From assembly GCF_035967765.1 (NCBI RefSeq), contig NZ_JAYWIT010000003.1: a stretch of DNA of 64,000 nt; one strand, 5' to 3'. The stretch comes from Conexibacter stalactiti. Lineage in GTDB: Bacteria > Actinomycetota > Thermoleophilia > Solirubrobacterales > Solirubrobacteraceae. Below are positions 7,657-15,037 of the stretch, piece after piece. The notes under the pieces are model-generated. The model was not told the DNA's origin and searched no databases. It was given only the letters and a program-made list of their open reading frames with translations. Numbering within the stretch: the first letter of the stretch is position 1; every line of letters starts with the position of its first letter. The position numbers and the translations under genes were made by a program.

Positions 7657-10600
7657 TCAGCGGTGGACGCGCACGAGGACCGTGCGCGTCACCTGGCGGC
7701 CTCCGATCGTCAGGCGGATCTGCACGCGGTGGCTGCCGACGGCGGCGTTGGCGCCGACCTTCAGCTGGATGCTCAGCGTGCGGCTTCTGCCCGCACGCAG
7801 ACCGCTCACGCGCAGCGCGGGAGCGGTGCCGGCCCGCAGCGCTCTCGGCGTCCGCAGCGATGCGGTCGCGCGCGCGAGCGTCGCGGTGGAGGCGTTGCGG
7901 ACGGTGAAGGAGATCCGCGCGCTGCGACCGCGCCGGACAGCCGTTCTCGACTGCCCTGAGAGCAGCTCGATCGCGCCGTCTCTGCCGGCCGCGCCCTGCT
8001 CGCCGCGGTCGCCCTTCTCGCCCTTGTCGCCCTTCCCTCCGGCGGCGCCGTCTCTGCCGTTGGTGCCGTCTCTGCCATTGGCGCCGTTGTCGCCTCTGGC
8101 GCCGGCCGCGCCGGCGTCGCCCTTGGCACCGTTCGCGCCGGTGTCGCCCTTGGCGCCGGTGTCGCCCTTGGCGCCGGTGTCGCCTCTGTCGCCCTTGGCG
8201 CCGTCGTCACCCGTCGGGCCGGTCGGCCCCTGGCCGCCGTCCGCGCCTCTCTCGCCGTCAGCACCTCTCTCGCCCTGCTCACCTCTCGGGCCGGCAGGCA
8301 GCTCCGTGCTGGTGGCGCTCAGCGCGATCGTCGCGGCGCCGCCGGCGACGTTGCCCTCGAGCCGCAGCGTCGCGGTCGAGGTGACGCTCGCACGCGATGG
8401 CGCGTAGCGGACGAGCAGCTTGCAGGTGCCGTCGGGGCCGAGCACGCGGCCGCGGCAGCGGTCGTCGGCGACGATGAACTCGCCGAGCGAGCCCTCGTCG
8501 CCGGCGTCGACGTTGACCTCGCCGAGCTTCAGCAGCTGCGCGCCGCCGTTGGTGACGGTGACCGTCTGCGCCGCGCCGATCGTGCCGGCCGCCTGCGCCG
8601 GGAAGGTCGGGGCGGTGGCGTTCGCCTCGGCGCCGACGCGGCCGCTCAGCGTGAAGCTGTCGAGCCGCGCCTTCTTGTGGCGCGGGTCGCCGTTGTCCTT
8701 GTTGTCGCCGCCGCCGTAGAGGCGGTCGTAGCCCTGGTCCATGATCAGCTTCAGCTCGGCGCCCGGGGTCAGCGTCGCCGGCACCTCGCCGATCCCCTCC
8801 CACGAGCCCTGGCCGTCCGAGAACGGCTCGGCGCTCGGGGGCAGCGCGGTCGTCAGCTTGACCGGTCTGTCCTCGCGGCGGCCGGTCCAGCTGAAGAGCG
8901 CCTGCTCGACGCTGCTGGTCTTCTTGCCGCCGAGGATCAGGTACTGGCCGGCCGCGTTCTTGCGCAGCTCGCGGATCGTCATGCCGTCGAGGTCGAGCAG
9001 GATCGGCTCGTCGAAGACCGCTCTCGTGCCGTCGCCCTTGGTCAGCAGGTCGGCGTTCAGCAGCGGCACGATCACCGCGCGCGTGCCCGCGGGCGTCGTG
9101 ATCAGCGGTGAGCGGAAGCCGAGGTAGAGCGTGCTGGTCGAGTCCGGCGCGAACTCGGCGCCCTCGAGGTTGAAGCCGTTGGGAGCGTCCGGCAGCACGC
9201 CGCTCGCCGTGCCGTTGAGGAAGCCGAGCCGGTTGTCGTTGGCGACGTCCCAGGCGACGAGGTCGGCGCGCAGGCCGCCGTACGCCTGGCCGACGCGGGT
9301 GACGTTCGCGTTCTTGCCGCTGCCCGTGACCCTCGTCTCGATCAGCGTGTAGCGCGACGTCTCGATCTGGCCGGCCTTGCGGTTGCCGTGCGAGCCGAGC
9401 CAGTAGATCGCGCTGCCGGCGCGCGCCGAGGACTCGAAGTCGATCTCGCCGCCGCCGTCGGCCGACGGACCGATGTTGAACTCTCTGACCGCCTCGCCGG
9501 AGACGGAGCTGTCGTAGAGGCGGACGATGTCCTGCTCGTCGTCGGCGACGACGATGTGGTCTCTGCCGACGCCGATCGCGGTCGAGGCGTCGCCGCCGCC
9601 CATCAGCACGCGGCTCGTCGGCGTCGTCGCGTTGGACGCTGCGTAGCTGAGGTCGACCGTTCTCGTCTTGCCGTCGAGGCCGGTCGCGGTCAGCGTGATC
9701 GTGGCGAGACCTCTGCCGACGGGCTCGAACGAGACGGTGCGGGTCGCGCCGCCGCCCGTGACTCTGATGCCCGAGCTGGGGATCACGCCGGGCGCGTTCG
9801 AGCTGGCGGTGACCGCGATCTCGCCGGGCGTGGCCGGGTCGCCGTACTGGTCCGCCTGGCGGACGGTGACGTTGACTGTGGGGTTGGTCGGGTCGCCGAT
9901 GACGCTCGACTGGCTCGGCTTGTCGAGCGTGATCGTCGGCGTCGCGGCGCCGGCGGGATCGGCTGTGCCGGTGACGGCGACGAGCTGCGGGTTGATCGTG
10001 CCGCTGAGGCTGCCCTTGACGTCGATCGCCGGCAGCAGCGCGCCGGTCGGCAGGTCGACGGTCACGAGCGTGCTGGTGCCGAAGCCGCCGACGGCGGCGA
10101 TGCTGCCGCGCGGCGCGAGCGCGAGGCCGCGAACGTTGCTCAGGCTGCCCAGCTCGGAGTATCTGAACGCTCTCGTCGCGATGTCGACGGTGATGATCCG
10201 GTTGGTGCCGCCGCCCTGAAGCGCGTGCAGCGTTCTGCCGTCTCTGGAGGCCACGAGGTTCAGCGGCGCCACGTAATACTGCACCTCGCCGATCGAGATC
10301 GGCGCGCCGGCGACGCCGGTCGCGGTGTCGACGGGGACGATCCCGACCAGGTCGTTCACCTGCGCCGCCTGACCCTGCTGGACCCAGAGCGTCGCGCCGT
10401 CGGGGCTCATCGCGAACTGCGCCGGGCGGCCGGGGAAGGTGAGCGCGACGCCGACGGTGCCGGCCGCGAGGTCGACCGTGCGCAGCGAGCCGCCGGAGAT
10501 GATCCACGCCGTTCTGCTGTCGTTGGAGACCGCGATCGCGCCGGCGACGGCTTCGCCGACGGCGATCGGCGTGCCGAAGACCGGCGTCGCGCCGCTGACG

Positions 10601-11046
10601 TCGACCGGCAGCAGGTTCTGGCCGGCCGCGATCAGCAGCGTTCTGCCGTCGGGCGTGATCTGCGCGCCGGTGATTCTGCGCGCCGCCGCCGTCAGGGTCG
10701 GATCGGTGAACTGCGTCGAGGCGGTCTTCGTCGCCGTGTCGATGATCGAGACGTACGGCGTGCGCGAGAGCTGGTCGGTGACGACGTAGAGCTTGCTGCC
10801 GTCGGGGGAGGGGACGAGCGCTCTGGCGGCGGCGTTGCCGGTCGAGATCGCGGTGCCGACCGTGCTCGTCGCGAGGTCGGTCGGGATCACCAGCGCGCTG
10901 CTCGGGCCGCCGGTCAACCAGGCGGTCGAGGCACCGGCCGGCGCGGCGGCGAGCGCCGCCAGCAGACCGGCCGCGCTGAGCGCGGCGAGCGATCTGGACA
11001 GGCGGAACTGCACCCGGCCGCGACGCGGCGGGAGGGGGCGATGCAT
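7657..11046 (-). CDS. Large secreted protein: propeller-like N-terminus, DUF3616-like domain, collagen-like segment
   Basis: A 1,129-aa exported protein. Domains in order: signal peptide (1-40), a YVTN/NHL-like propeller region (about 40-370; repeats such as VVTDQ, AISNDSRTAWII, LAPRGSIAAVGG), an Ig-like beta domain (about 375-470), a DUF3616-like region (about 475-810; NRKAGQIETSRYTLIET, NGFNLEGAEFAPD, SWEGIGEV), a short beta domain, 35 unbroken Gly-X-Y triplets (about 919-1023), and a 105-residue C-terminal beta domain. The start at 11046 is preferred over upstream ATGs because GAGGAGA lies just ahead and the signal peptide follows directly. Function is unknown; an extracellular fibre or surface role is plausible. 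AGA codons are frequent. Confidence 0.8.
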   Translation of the reverse strand: MHRPLPPRRGRVQFRLSRSLAALSAAGLLAALAAAPAGASTAWLTGGPSSALVIPTDLATSTVGTAISTGNAAARALVPSPDGSKLYVVTDQLSRTPYVSIIDTATKTASTQFTDPTLTAAARRITGAQITPDGRTLLIAAGQNLLPVDVSGATPVFGTPIAVGEAVAGAIAVSNDSRTAWIISGGSLRTVDLAAGTVGVALTFPGRPAQFAMSPDGATLWVQQGQAAQVNDLVGIVPVDTATGVAGAPISIGEVQYYVAPLNLVASRDGRTLHALQGGGTNRIITVDIATRAFRYSELGSLSNVRGLALAPRGSIAAVGGFGTSTLVTVDLPTGALLPAIDVKGSLSGTINPQLVAVTGTADPAGAATPTITLDKPSQSSVIGDPTNPTVNVTVRQADQYGDPATPGEIAVTASSNAPGVIPSSGIRVTGGGATRTVSFEPVGRGLATITLTATGLDGKTRTVDLSYAASNATTPTSRVLMGGGDASTAIGVGRDHIVVADDEQDIVRLYDSSVSGEAVREFNIGPSADGGGEIDFESSARAGSAIYWLGSHGNRKAGQIETSRYTLIETRVTGSGKNANVTRVGQAYGGLRADLVAWDVANDNRLGFLNGTASGVLPDAPNGFNLEGAEFAPDSTSTLYLGFRSPLITTPAGTRAVIVPLLNADLLTKGDGTRAVFDEPILLDLDGMTIRELRKNAAGQYLILGGKKTSSVEQALFSWTGRREDRPVKLTTALPPSAEPFSDGQGSWEGIGEVPATLTPGAELKLIMDQGYDRLYGGGDNKDNGDPRHKKARLDSFTLSGRVGAEANATAPTFPAQAAGTIGAAQTVTVTNGGAQLLKLGEVNVDAGDEGSLGEFIVADDRCRGRVLGPDGTCKLLVRYAPSRASVTSTATLRLEGNVAGGAATIALSATSTELPAGPRGEQGERGADGERGADGGQGPTGPTGDDGAKGDRGDTGAKGDTGAKGDTGANGAKGDAGAAGARGDNGANGRDGTNGRDGAAGGKGDKGEKGDRGEQGAAGRDGAIELLSGQSRTAVRRGRSARISFTVRNASTATLARATASLRTPRALRAGTAPALRVSGLRAGRSRTLSIQLKVGANAAVGSHRVQIRLTIGGRQVTRTVLVRVHR
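7975..8292 (-). repeat. Collagen-like Gly-X-Y coding segment
   Basis: Thirty-five consecutive Gly-X-Y triplets, rich in GAK, GDT, GRD and GER. Between 8137 and 8184 an 18-bp unit encoding GAKGDT is repeated almost exactly. Charged K-G-D/E patterns are those that stabilise triple helices when proline is scarce, as known for bacterial collagens such as Scl. Confidence 0.9.
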
Positions 11047-11248
11047 CTGCGTCTCCTCGATGGATCGATGGGAAACGCTGACTTTCCTGGCGCAAAACCG
11101 CTCATTAGTGATTCCCTTGTGAGAACGCTGTGACGGTTTGGGGCCGGCTGGTGAAGTCATTGTTATGACACCGGCGACGGGCTCGGATCCCTACTCGCGC
11201 GCGGGCGCGTGGACGCGGCGCGGCCGGCGTGGGGATACCCTCCGACTC

Positions 11249-12970
11249 GTGACCCCGCTCCAGCACCTCAGAGCCGCCGTCGAAGAGGCCTCCGCCGCGC
11301 TGCGCGGCGACGGTGCCGCGGCCGGCGGCACAGCACCGACCGTCGAGCGCCCCAGACGCGAGGGCTTCGGCGACTACTCGACCAACGCCGCGATGCTGCT
11401 GGCGCCGAGCGTCGGCAAGCCGCCGCGCGAGATCGCCGAGCTGCTCGGCGCCGCGCTGCAGCAGCGGCTGGGCGCGGCGCTGGAGCGCTACGAGGTCGCC
11501 GGGCCGGGCTTCCTCAACCTCTTCCTCGCCGACGGCTGGTACGGCGGCGCGCTGGAGCACGTGCTCGACGCCGGCGAGCGCTTCGGCGCCGGCGGCGCCA
11601 CGGCGCCGGAGAGAATCCTCGTCGAGTTCGTCAGCGCCAACCCGACCGGGCCGGTCGTCGCCGCCAGCGGCCGCCACGCCGCCTTCGGCGACGCGCTCGC
11701 GCGGATCCTCGAGTTCCACGGGCATGAGATCGCGCGCGAGTACTACCTCAACGACGCCGGCTCGCAGGTCAGAAAGCTCGGCGAGTCGGTGCGCGCGCGG
11801 GCGCGCGGCGAGGACGTGCCGGAGGGCGGCTACGAGGGCGACTACGTGATCGAGCTGGCGGCCGAGATCCCCGGCGCAGCCGATGGCGACCCCGACGAGC
11901 TGGCGACGATCGCGGTCGGGCTGATGTACGAGCGGATCAAGGCGACGCTGACGCGCTACGGCGTGGAGTACGACCGCTTCTTCAGCGAGAAGTCGCTCTA
12001 CGACGGCGATCCCAGCCCGGTCCAGCAGGCGCAGGCGCGGCTGGAGCAGCTCGGCCACACCTACCGCCACGAGGGCGCGCTGTGGCTGCGCACGACGAGC
12101 TTCGGTGACGACAAGGACCGCGTGCTCGAACGCTCCAACGGCGAGCCGACCTACTTCGCCTCCGACGTCGCCTACATGGAGAGCAAGCGCGAGCGCGGCT
12201 TCGAGCGCCAGCTGAACGTCTTCGGCGCCGACCACCACGGCTACGTCGCCCGCCTGAAGGCGGCGATGGAGGAGCTCGGCGGCGATCCGGAGAAGCTGGA
12301 GATCCTGATCATGCGGCTCGTGCACTTCGTCGAGGGCGGCGAGCGCGAGAAGATGTCCAAGCGCCGTGGCGTCTTCACGACGCTCGACGAGCTGCTCGAC
12401 GAGCTGGGCGTCGACGCGACCCGCTACTTCATGCTGCAGCGGACGCACGACACGTCGCTCGACCTCGACCTCGACCTCGCGCGCAAGCAGTCGAGCGAGA
12501 ACCCCGTGTACTACGTCCAGTACGCGCACGCGCGGATCGCCTCGATGCTGGAGAGAGCGGGGGAGACGGCGGTCGCAGCGGCGGTCGGCGGGGTCGCGGG
12601 CGGCGACGGCGGCGCGAACGGCGCTGCGGGCGCCGCGGTCGCCGGGCGCACGGAGCCGCTGGACCCGGCCGAGCGGACGCTGCTGAAGAAGCTGCTCGCC
12701 TTCCCGGACGAGATCGCCGAGGCGGCCGAGAAGCGGGCCCCGCACCGGCTGACGGCGTACGCGCTGGAGCTGGCGCAGGACTTCACCGCCTTCTACCGCG
12801 ACTGCCGCGTGCTCGGCGCCGAGGGCGAGGGCGTCGAGGCGTTCCGGATCGCGCTGCTGGTCGCGACGCGGCGGACGATCGCGCGGACGCTGGCGCTGCT
12901 GGGCGTCAGCGCGCCCGACTCGATGGCGAGACTCGGCGGCGACGCCGCCGCGGCCGAGTCGAGCGCGTAG
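11249..12970 (+). CDS. argS: Arginyl-tRNA synthetase (atypical HIGH region)
   Basis: A 573-aa class I aminoacyl-tRNA synthetase charging tRNA-Arg. It has the N-terminal additional domain with FGDYSTNAAM, the catalytic core starting at EFVSANPTGP, KMSKRRG, and a C-terminal DALR anticodon-binding domain (NPVYYVQYAHARIASM onward). An Ala/Gly-rich insert (about 445-470) interrupts the DALR domain. The ArgRS core strings NDAGSQV, TTSFGDDKDRV and GADHHGYVARLKAAM support the call. The canonical HxGH that follows NPTGPx is replaced here by V-A-A-S (137-140), while KMSK is intact. The start is a GTG at 11249, where homology begins; no Shine-Dalgarno is seen, and TACCCT 7-8 bp upstream might be a leaderless -10. 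Confidence 0.9.
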   Translation: MTPLQHLRAAVEEASAALRGDGAAAGGTAPTVERPRREGFGDYSTNAAMLLAPSVGKPPREIAELLGAALQQRLGAALERYEVAGPGFLNLFLADGWYGGALEHVLDAGERFGAGGATAPERILVEFVSANPTGPVVAASGRHAAFGDALARILEFHGHEIAREYYLNDAGSQVRKLGESVRARARGEDVPEGGYEGDYVIELAAEIPGAADGDPDELATIAVGLMYERIKATLTRYGVEYDRFFSEKSLYDGDPSPVQQAQARLEQLGHTYRHEGALWLRTTSFGDDKDRVLERSNGEPTYFASDVAYMESKRERGFERQLNVFGADHHGYVARLKAAMEELGGDPEKLEILIMRLVHFVEGGEREKMSKRRGVFTTLDELLDELGVDATRYFMLQRTHDTSLDLDLDLARKQSSENPVYYVQYAHARIASMLERAGETAVAAAVGGVAGGDGGANGAAGAAVAGRTEPLDPAERTLLKKLLAFPDEIAEAAEKRAPHRLTAYALELAQDFTAFYRDCRVLGAEGEGVEAFRIALLVATRRTIARTLALLGVSAPDSMARLGGDAAAAESSA

Positions 12971-13006
12971 GGGCTGCCGGCGGGCGGGCTTCCGCGCGGC
13001 CGGGCC

Positions 13007-13504
13007 TCAGTCGTAGCGCTTGAGGTCGTCGTCGAGGCGGCGGGCGTCGGCGGCGTTCAGCTCGGGTTCGAGCGGGCCCTGCTGCGCGCCCGCGACGGCG
13101 CGCGCGTGGCGGCGCCAGCGCGGCAGGAAGAGCGCGGCGAGCACGAGGGCGGCGAGCACGACGAGCACCGGCACGAGGTAGACGGCGATGTTGAAGCCGT
13201 CGTCCTCGGGCAGGGCGAGCACCGCCTGCCCGTATTCGAGCACGAGCGCGTCCTTGATCTGCTCGCTGTCCTTGCCCTCGGCGATCAGGCTCTTGATCAG
13301 GTCGCGCTGTCTGTCGGCCTGCGGACCGCCGGCGACCGACAGCGACGTTCTGCAGGTCACGCACATGACCTGTCTCTCGATCTCGTAGAGCGAGGTCTTG
13401 GGTGCCTGCTCGGTCTCCTGCGCGAACGCGGGGGAGGCGGTGGTCAGCGCCGTCGTGCCGGCCAGCGTCAGCAGCAGCGCCGCGAGTGCGAGCAGCCGTC
13501 TCAT
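13007..13504 (-). CDS. ccmH: Cytochrome c maturation protein CcmH-like
   Basis: A 165-aa exported thiol-redox protein of the CcmH/CycL/NrfF family, which reduces the CxxCH haem-binding cysteines of apocytochrome c. It has a signal peptide (1-29), then MCVTCRTSL with the CxxC pair, then the family helices RQRDLIKSLIAEGKDSEQI and DALVLEYGQAVLALP. A single transmembrane helix (VYLVPVLVVLAALVLAALF) and a charged tail complete it. The family usually reads LRCxxC, so MCVTC is a small variation. Its ATG overlaps the stop of the upstream TlpA-like gene by four bases, so the two are translationally coupled. No other ccm/ccs genes are in the window. Confidence 0.85.
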   Translation of the reverse strand: MRRLLALAALLLTLAGTTALTTASPAFAQETEQAPKTSLYEIERQVMCVTCRTSLSVAGGPQADRQRDLIKSLIAEGKDSEQIKDALVLEYGQAVLALPEDDGFNIAVYLVPVLVVLAALVLAALFLPRWRRHARAVAGAQQGPLEPELNAADARRLDDDLKRYD

Positions 13505-14049
13505 TGCTGCCCGTCGAGCAGCGGTCTGAGGCTCTCGTCGACCCAGTCCTGCGTGATCTCCTGGCGTTCGAGCGCGGTGATGTTGCCCTGCTCGTCGATG
13601 ACGAACGACTCCGGCAGGCCCTTCAGCTCGAACGCCTTCGACATTCTTCTGTCGACGTCGCGCCAGACGGGGAATCTCGCGCCGTGCTCGGCGATGAACT
13701 TGCGCGTGTCCGCGGTCGTGTCGTCGACGGCGACGCCGATCACCGTGCCGCCCTGGGCTTCGAGTGTTCTCTGGACTCTGTTGAGCAGCGGCGCCTCGCG
13801 CTCGCACGGCGGGCACCAGGAGGCGAAGAAGTTGACGAGCACGACTCTGCCTCTGTAGTCGGCGAGCGCGGCCGAGCCGTCGCCGTCGAGTCTGGCCAGC
13901 TCGATGCTGGTCGCGGCGGGCGTCTCCCCGCGTGCGAGCGCCTGGTCGATCGAGGAGTCGTCGGTCGTCTGCAGCACGCCGAAGATCAGCAGTGCGACGA
14001 GACCGATGGCGAGGACGGCGACGAGGCCGGGGACGACGAGACGGCGCAT
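13501..14049 (-). CDS. TlpA/ResA/CcmG-like membrane-anchored thioredoxin
   Basis: A 182-aa thiol-disulfide oxidoreductase anchored by one N-terminal helix (VVPGLVAVLAIGLVALLIFGV). The thioredoxin fold follows, with active site ASWCPPCE in an NFFASWCPPC context, DDTTADTRKF, and the cis-proline strand GLPESFVIDEQG. Such proteins keep CcmH and apocytochrome c cysteines reduced outside the membrane. The adjacency and ATGA overlap with ccmH support that role. The start at 14049 is taken because the membrane helix begins directly after MRR; a 22-residue upstream extension lacks family character. Confidence 0.88.
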   Translation of the reverse strand: MRRLVVPGLVAVLAIGLVALLIFGVLQTTDDSSIDQALARGETPAATSIELARLDGDGSAALADYRGRVVLVNFFASWCPPCEREAPLLNRVQRTLEAQGGTVIGVAVDDTTADTRKFIAEHGARFPVWRDVDRRMSKAFELKGLPESFVIDEQGNITALERQEITQDWVDESLRPLLDGQQ

Positions 14050-14080
14050 GACGTTGATTGAAGGGTAGAGGTCTTGGGGC

Positions 14081-14752
14081 TCAGCGCGGCGGGTCGTCGT
14101 GCGGGACGGCTTCATGAGGCGGTGCCTGCGGCGGCGGGGCGTCGTGCGGGGCGTGCACCAGCGTGCGCTCGCCGAGCGGCTCCCGCAGCGTCGCGGTCGC
14201 CTCTCGCTTGCGGCTTGCCGGCGCGGCTGCGACCTCGGAGGCGGCGCCGCCGGGCGCGGCGGCCGGCGCCCAGCGCGCGAGCACGGTGACGAAGACCTGC
14301 GATGCCGTCTCGCGCACGTCGACGCGCGCCAGCTCCATCCCCTCGGCGGTCAGCGTGCAGTGGAGGCGCAGCTCGGTCGTGCCGGCCGGCGGCGGATCGG
14401 GGTGTGGCGACCATGGAATCGAGAGGAAGCGGCCGCGCCGCTCCATAACCACCGCACTCTCACGTTCGACCTGAGGGTCAGGTGAGATGTCGTGATCGCC
14501 GCTGACATCGGCGATCTTGGCATCGTCCGTCAGCTGGGACGCGGCAGCCGGTTGCGGCGCTTCGATCGGCACTCCGGCGGGCGCTGACAGCTGTCTTCGC
14601 GGTGTAGGCAGCACGACAGACGGCGCGCCGGCGCTCGCTGCCGCTTGTCCGGAGGCCGCGAGCCGCCGCGCCGTCCGTCGCCGTGCGCCGAGCCGAACCG
14701 CCCCGCCGACGGCGAGCAGCGCGAGCAGGGCGAGGATCACGCGACGGCGCAT
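14081..14752 (-). CDS. Membrane-anchored hypothetical protein with Pro/Ala-rich regions
   Basis: A 223-aa protein not recognised. It starts with MRRRVILALLALLAVGGAV, a single membrane anchor or signal sequence. A low-complexity Ala/Pro stretch follows, then a compact segment (about 100-165) reading RFLSIPWSPHPDPPPAGTTELRLHCTLTAEG and VDVRETASQVFVTVLARW, which looks like beta strands. It ends in a His/Pro-rich tail. It lies 31 bp upstream of the TlpA-like gene on the same strand and may share its transcript, but no role in cytochrome maturation can be assigned. Confidence 0.6.
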   Translation of the reverse strand: MRRRVILALLALLAVGGAVRLGARRRTARRLAASGQAAASAGAPSVVLPTPRRQLSAPAGVPIEAPQPAAASQLTDDAKIADVSGDHDISPDPQVERESAVVMERRGRFLSIPWSPHPDPPPAGTTELRLHCTLTAEGMELARVDVRETASQVFVTVLARWAPAAAPGGAASEVAAAPASRKREATATLREPLGERTLVHAPHDAPPPQAPPHEAVPHDDPPR

Positions 14753-14798
14753 CTGGCAAGCCTACGACCCCACGCCGCCACACCCCCGCGCTCCTGGG

Positions 14799-14804
14799 TA
14801 GAAT
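14799..14804 (+). promoter_or_regulatory. -10 element (TAGAAT) of the tRNA-Gly gene
   Basis: TAGAAT matches the actinobacterial -10 consensus at five of six positions and ends 9 bp before the mature tRNA 5' end. No good -35 is seen at 17 bp spacing. Confidence 0.5.
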
Positions 14805-14813
14805 CGCCCGTAC

Positions 14814-14886
14814 GCGGATGTAGCTCAGTTGGTAGAGCGTCGGCTTCCCAAGCCGAAGGTCGCGGGTTCGAGGCCCGTCGTCCGCT
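14814..14886 (+). tRNA. tRNA-Gly (anticodon CCC)
   Basis: The 73-nt sequence folds as a full cloverleaf. The acceptor is GCGGATG with CGTCCGC (one G-T pair) and discriminator T. The D arm is GCTCAGTTGGTAGAGC, the anticodon stem TCGGC/GCCGA holds loop TTCCCAA (anticodon CCC), and the T arm contains GGTTCGA. CCA is not encoded. It reads GGG codons. A terminator hairpin follows 5 bp later. Confidence 0.97.
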
Positions 14887-14891
14887 TGAAA

Positions 14892-14919
14892 CGAAAGCCC
14901 CGCGCGAGCGGGGCTTTCG
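14892..14919 (+). terminator. Terminator hairpin after tRNA-Gly
   Basis: A 12-bp stem (14892-14903 with 14908-14919) closes a GCGA tetraloop. The stem ends in AAA/TTT pairs, giving a short T run on the 3' side. It lies just after the tRNA and before the fusion reductase gene. Confidence 0.85.
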
Positions 14920-15037
14920 GCGTTTCGGGGCCGCGCCAGGCGGCGCCCCGGTGCAGATGCGTCGCGCTGACCGATCGAACGCGCGCCGCGAGCGCCCATT
15001 TGCGACGCGCGGCCGTCCGGCCTAGGAAGCAGGAGTG

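Noticed and set aside
8279..11095. A 938-codon open frame overlapping the collagen-like protein gene
   Set aside because: Same strand, different frame; composition is Arg/Asp-rich and typical of a shadow of a high-GC gene.
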